Shown here piece by piece: positions 20,701 through 23,195 of a DNA stretch of 23,195 nt; positions within the stretch are counted from its first letter, which is position 1, and every line of letters begins with the position of its first letter. The stretch lies in the NCBI GenBank assembly GCA_000934455.1, contig KN887225.1, positions 42,479-65,673 on the forward strand, written 5' to 3'. The notes under the pieces were generated by a model. The model saw only the letters and a list, made by a program, of their open reading frames with translations, did not search any database and had not been told where the DNA came from. This DNA comes from Apostichopus parvimensis. Lineage: Eukaryota; Echinodermata; Holothuroidea; Aspidochirotida; Stichopodidae. The position numbers and the translations under genes are program-made.

Positions 20701-21087
20701 GGTCTACTTGCATAGTTGTGCTATTATAACTACCCACCCCCCTGGATCCAACACCTGTGGTAGATCTTTTGCAGTTTGCAGTCCCCTTCTTCGTTCATAC
20801 TGTGTAATGGAATTAATACCTTTCAATAGGTCCCTACCCCACCCCCCCCACCCTGGATCCAACACCTTTGGTAGATCTCTTGCAGTTTGCAGTCCCCTTC
20901 TTCGTTCATACTGTGTAATGGAATTATTTCCTATTTCAATAGGTCCCGGGGAGCAAGGCAGGAAGGTTGAGCTGGATGCAGAACTTAAGAAGACTCACCG
21001 TGAGGATGTTAAGGCCAACGGTTTTAACGAGAGAATTTCTAACCTAGTTTCTTTGGATAGAGCAGTACCAGACATACGTCATCCTGG
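14492..21087 (+). CDS. GALNT10: Polypeptide N-acetylgalactosaminyltransferase, GALNT10-like; 5' part, join(14492-14728, 19998-20109, 20943-21087), 3' incomplete
   Basis: Enzymes of this family (GT27) transfer GalNAc from UDP-GalNAc to Ser/Thr of proteins in the Golgi, starting mucin-type O-glycosylation. The three exons join in phase to give 164 codons plus two bases. Residues 1-8 are a basic cytosolic tail, about 9-26 a hydrophobic signal anchor (type II membrane protein), and about 27-100 a variable hydrophilic stem. From about 102 the sequence follows the GALNT10 pattern: DWHDW (102-106), GPGEQG (117-122), NGFN (142-145), SLDR (153-156) and PDIRHP (159-164). In human GALNT10 the matching segment reads DWHD, then GNGEQG, NGFN, SLNR and PDIRHP, just before the first conserved Cys of the catalytic domain. 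The UDP/Mn-binding DxH motif and the lectin domain lie beyond the window. Subfamily assignment rests on these motifs recalled from memory; other ppGalNAc-T members are less similar over this stretch. Confidence 0.88.
15134..15152 (+). repeat. Poly(T) run, 19 bases
   Basis: A homopolymer of 19 T within intron 1. It could be the reverse-strand A-tail of a retroposon, but no element body is recognised beside it. Confidence 0.85.
15341..15440 (+). repeat. Dispersed repeat, copy C
   Basis: It carries a diverged AGAGTGAAGTGACAACCTTT module (15341-15360), then CTACCACTGTACACC and, at about 15423-15437, CAACCCAAAGTGTCC. The CCCAAAGTG segment, with similar pyrimidine-rich upstream sequence, recurs in intron 2 (about 20170-20230). 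It is probably a fragment of the same family as 5917-5990. Confidence 0.4.
15974..16043 (+). repeat. Dispersed repeat, copy D
   Basis: ACCTGTCTCCTCACAACCT (15974-15992) is followed, at the same spacing as in copy A, by TCCTGGTAAACTTTTAACACTG (about 16022-16043). The preserved order and spacing argue that copies A and D are homologous segments of one element. Confidence 0.55.
16255..16277. repeat. Perfect 10-bp stem with AAA loop
   Basis: CCTGAATTGC and GCAATTCAGG flank AAA. Past an unpaired CTATC on the left arm, CAATG/CATTG extends the pairing, so the imperfect structure covers about 16246-16282. A further AGCT/AGCT pair lies outside it. The overall arm length of about 15-25 nt is at the lower edge for a microRNA precursor, so a decayed inverted-repeat element seems more likely. 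Confidence 0.55.
19092..19165 (+). repeat. G-rich tract in intron 1
   Basis: Runs of G (for example GGGGGGGAGGGGGAGGGG from 19093) continue through GGAGTAGGAGGGCGG to GGGAGAGGCGAGGGAG. It is similar in character to 11077-11207 but without clear unit periodicity. G-quadruplex formation on the coding strand and in the nascent RNA is plausible. Confidence 0.75.
19517..19567 (-). repeat. Dispersed repeat, inverted partner of 12677-12729
   Basis: On the minus strand this reads ACACAGCCAGGCTGCAT, then GCTGCAGCCCC, then AGCATCCTACT, matching 12677-12729 with a few substitutions and small indels. Both copies centre on the palindrome CTGCAG. Confidence 0.55.
19900..19920 (+). repeat. Poly(C) run, 21 bases
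   Basis: Twenty-one consecutive C residues sit 77 bp before exon 2, inside the 3' part of intron 1. A run of this length is expected to be length-variable. Confidence 0.9.
19998..20109 (+). CDS. GALNT10: Exon 2 of GALNT10-like gene: distal stem and WHDW motif
   Basis: The acceptor ATTCTAG (19991-19997) is preceded by a T-rich tract. The exon is 112 bp and starts in phase 0 with GTT GAT CGT. It encodes an acidic linker (DEEE near residues 93-96) and then DWHDW (102-106), the start of similarity to GALNT10. It ends CAA G before the donor GTGAGC (20110), leaving phase 1. All 37 codons are open. Confidence 0.88.
20110..20942 (+). other. Intron 2 of GALNT10-like gene (833 bp)
   Basis: It is bounded by GTGAGC (20110) and TTTCAATAG (20942). 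It holds a segment related to dispersed-repeat copy C (about 20170-20230), a G-rich patch (about 20567-20595) and, at its 3' end, the tandem duplication that copies the splice acceptor (20730-20947). Confidence 0.85.
20730..20947 (+). repeat. Recent tandem duplication copying the exon 3 splice acceptor
   Basis: Unit 1 (about 20730-20833) and unit 2 (about 20834-20947) are adjacent. From CTGGATCCAACACC onward they differ at only two positions in about 74 bp (CTGTGG/CTTTGG and ATCTTTT/ATCTCTT). They then share GGAATTA, a short variable pyrimidine stretch, and TTTCAATAGGTCCC. Similarity stops immediately after GTCCC, so each unit contains the polypyrimidine tract, the AG and the first five bases of exon 3. 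The two AGs are at 20828-20829 and 20941-20942, 113 bp apart. Confidence 0.9.
20943..21087 (+). CDS. GALNT10: Exon 3 of GALNT10-like gene: lead-in to catalytic domain
   Basis: The phase-1 junction (G|GT) makes Gly117 and opens GPGEQG. The exon continues through a charged helix-like segment to NGFN (142-145), SLDR (153-156) and PDIRHP (159-164), all diagnostic of the family. The donor is taken as TGG|GTCAGT at 21088. It has C rather than A/G at +3, so it is not ideal, but the frame meets TGA at 21113-21115 and no better GT lies before it. Ending here leaves GG as two bases of a Gly codon, which suits the R..GC pattern that often follows in this family. Confidence 0.85.
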
Positions 21088-23195
21088 GTCAGTCTATCTT
21101 CATTCTAAAATATGAATTACACACACAAACAAAAATAGAATCCTTCTGGGAAAGCCTAGCTCTCGGAGTTGTTGCAAAATTGGCACATTATTTATATCAT
21201 AAATATCATAAATACATAAATCAAACCATTTTATATACAGTATATGTTACACATTGTTAGAATATAACCTTCTGTTTAGTAAGAAAGTTATGGTATTATA
21301 ATTATTATTATCATTAATATCCTATTTTATATGTTTTTCTCTTGGTTCATGTAATTTTCAGTGAGCTTTATAATTTTTTTTCTTTCTGTGCCAGTGAACA
21401 AGTACAAAACTCAAAGAATCTAACAGAAAAAAAGAAAAGATGTATTGCTAATGTCACAACCTTTTCAAAGTCTGCCCTGGGGTGAATGCATGCTAACGCT
21501 GTGCTTCGCTTCCTATTGCTTTTCGATGAATAAAGTTTTGCCCGCAAGGCATGTGTGCAGTCTTTATCAATATTAATAACCACTTTAATGAAAGCTGAAA
21601 GCCAGTGTGCTCTTAGTTGTAGTATGTGCAGTCCTTGAAAATCACATTCAGAATAAATTCTAATTGGGGGACGGTTACACTGGCTGGGGTATGGGAAGGT
21701 GAGGGAGGGGATGGAGAGGGGGAGAAGGATGCCTACTGCTGATTGGAATCCAGTGGGTGATTCCCCTCATTTCCCCATTTTGAAATATTGATTTGAACTA
21801 TTTCTTGCAATGCAAATTTGAGAAATTTTTAGTTCGTAACTGCTGTGTGATCCATTGCAAAGCGGCAACTCGCAATTTTTGATTTTGTTAACTTACCGAT
21901 CACCTTGCGACACAATAAGCTATCGATTCTGGTCGCTAGACCGCATTGCTGACTCTTGATAAAGCACATTTTGTATATATTGCAAACACAAAGCAATGAG
22001 AAATGGAGCAGTGTTAATATCGATGCAGAAGCTTACAATTTAAAATTTTGACAACGGAATTAAAGGTTCTCCAATTTCTGACATAATTCATGGGGATAAA
22101 AGTATAATCTGATATTGTGGTATATATAGCTAAATTTCTGATATTTAAAGGGAAACCAATCCCTCTAAATAATAAAGGGTACATTGTATCTGCAGTAAAT
22201 TGGTAATCTTGCTGTCTTGTTGTTGATGCAACAACGTAAATATATTGCTAAAATATGTATAGTTCTGAGGGTGCTGTTGTTGATAGTAGATTTAAGAAAC
22301 ATTCTCAAATACTGACCTTTTTACAAAACTTTAATGCATTGTTCTATTTGTTTCTGATTTTTGGGTGCCACAAAATATTACTAATTTTCACCACAGTTTC
22401 TCATGACCATGCCCATTAATTATATTAATGAACACCAGATAGAGATATTAAATGAAGGGAAATTGTAACTTGTTACGTTTAAAAAATCGTACTGTATTTT
22501 GTTATTCACAACAGAATGAAATGTGCACATACCTTACAACTGAATTTGATGTATGTCCAAAAGATCAGAATTTTATAGTTATACAACAACAGGTTATGTG
22601 ACGCGCACCTTATAATTTTATCGTATTTCTAAGACCCTCTATTTGCCAGCTTACTAACCAGCTCACTGACTGTTATCCTTCTATTTTGTTATTTTATTAT
22701 TAATACTGTTTTTTAATTCATGAATTTTTGGTTCACATTGGTTGCCGTAATTACTGGGTACGACTGTAGAGATCAAGTCAAAATTTTTTAGAATTTTTTT
22801 TCATATTTTGGCTTGTGTGCGATGCACCCAACAAGAAATTTATGAAAATCGATTTCTGTCTGTACTAGTCTTGATTGGCTGAAAGACCTTGAATATGTAT
22901 TAGTGAAATGAAGCACAGGTAGATATTATTCAATCTAATTATGATTTAATATCTTATTCAGTACTGCAGAAATTCATTTTGAGATTGAATATATTACTTG
23001 TATTCGTCTATAGCAGATGCCCTTAATAACGAACACAATAATGACCTTGATCCCAAGGTCATGAAGGAACTGAATTTTCTTGTTAAGACTTGTGTGCTTT
23101 TACAGTAGCCTTTCCTTCATGGGATAAATGTAGTCTACACATATATATGTAACTCTTATGTTTACTGTATTATAATAATAATAATAATAATAATA
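21088..23195 (+). other. Start of intron 3 of GALNT10-like gene, runs off the window
   Basis: No continuation of the catalytic domain (a segment with LP.TS.II.FHNE is expected next) is found to the window end, so the intron exceeds 2.1 kb. Contents are AT-rich: a G-rich patch at about 21666-21728, short TTA/TAA runs at about 21296-21320, and otherwise nothing recognised. Confidence 0.75.
23172..23195 (+). repeat. (TAA)n / (ATA)n microsatellite at window end
   Basis: Eight or so consecutive AAT/TAA triplets run to the last base of the window and may continue beyond it. Confidence 0.9.

Noticed and set aside
20708-20942. Upstream part of the 135-codon + strand ORF that runs into exon 3, with an apparent protein-level repeat (SNT.GRS.AVCSPLLRSYCVMEL twice)
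   Set aside because: The protein repeat is a by-product of the DNA duplication in the intron. The family match begins exactly at the splice acceptor, so only 20943-21087 is coding.
1-23195. CRISPR arrays, tRNA or rRNA genes, prokaryotic operons or defence systems
   Set aside because: No regularly spaced identical repeats, no recognisable tRNA cloverleaf or rRNA sequence, and no compact prokaryotic coding. The window is animal-like genomic DNA with a spliced gene.

Overview
This is eukaryotic genomic DNA. It is AT-rich, has no compact operon-like coding, is dense in simple repeats and relics of mobile elements, and carries one intron-containing gene. The gene's 5' exons encode the start of an animal polypeptide N-acetylgalactosaminyltransferase (ppGalNAc-T) most like GALNT10. 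The animal ppGalNAc-T family, the long repeat-filled introns and a decayed CR1/L2-like LINE suggest a metazoan, probably an invertebrate such as a marine deuterostome. The sequence alone does not fix the taxon.

Layout. From 1 to about 14.1 kb I find no convincing gene. This part holds simple repeats, several diverged local duplications (1854-2197, 6983-7438, 10410-10640), a broken LINE reverse-transcriptase tail (about 6007-6257), a candidate element bounded by inverted ACAGAGGGCGCT ends (9938-10312), a C-free G-rich minisatellite (11077-11207), a clear non-autonomous hAT-like element with an intact 8-bp target-site duplication (12229-12609), and a short retroposon-like AATTGA tail (13940-13973).

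From about 14.2 kb base composition changes and a promoter/first-exon region appears: a TATA box (14214-14223), a 47-codon upstream ORF in an optimal Kozak context (14301-14444), then the main ATG at 14492. Exon 1 (14492-14728) encodes the short cytosolic tail, the signal anchor and the start of the stem. Intron 1 is 5269 bp. Exon 2 (19998-20109) and exon 3 (20943-21087) encode the rest of the stem and the conserved lead-in to the catalytic domain. Reading phases join without error (0, then 1, then 2). The catalytic domain proper and the ricin-type lectin domain lie beyond the right edge, so the window holds only the first 164 codons.

The most unusual feature is just upstream of exon 3. A segment of roughly 104-114 bp, carrying the polypyrimidine tract, the AG and the first five bases of exon 3, is tandemly duplicated, leaving a decoy 3' splice site 113 bp upstream of the functional one. 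Using the decoy would bring in an in-frame stop. I found no CRISPR array, prokaryotic defence island, RNA gene or novel multi-gene system.
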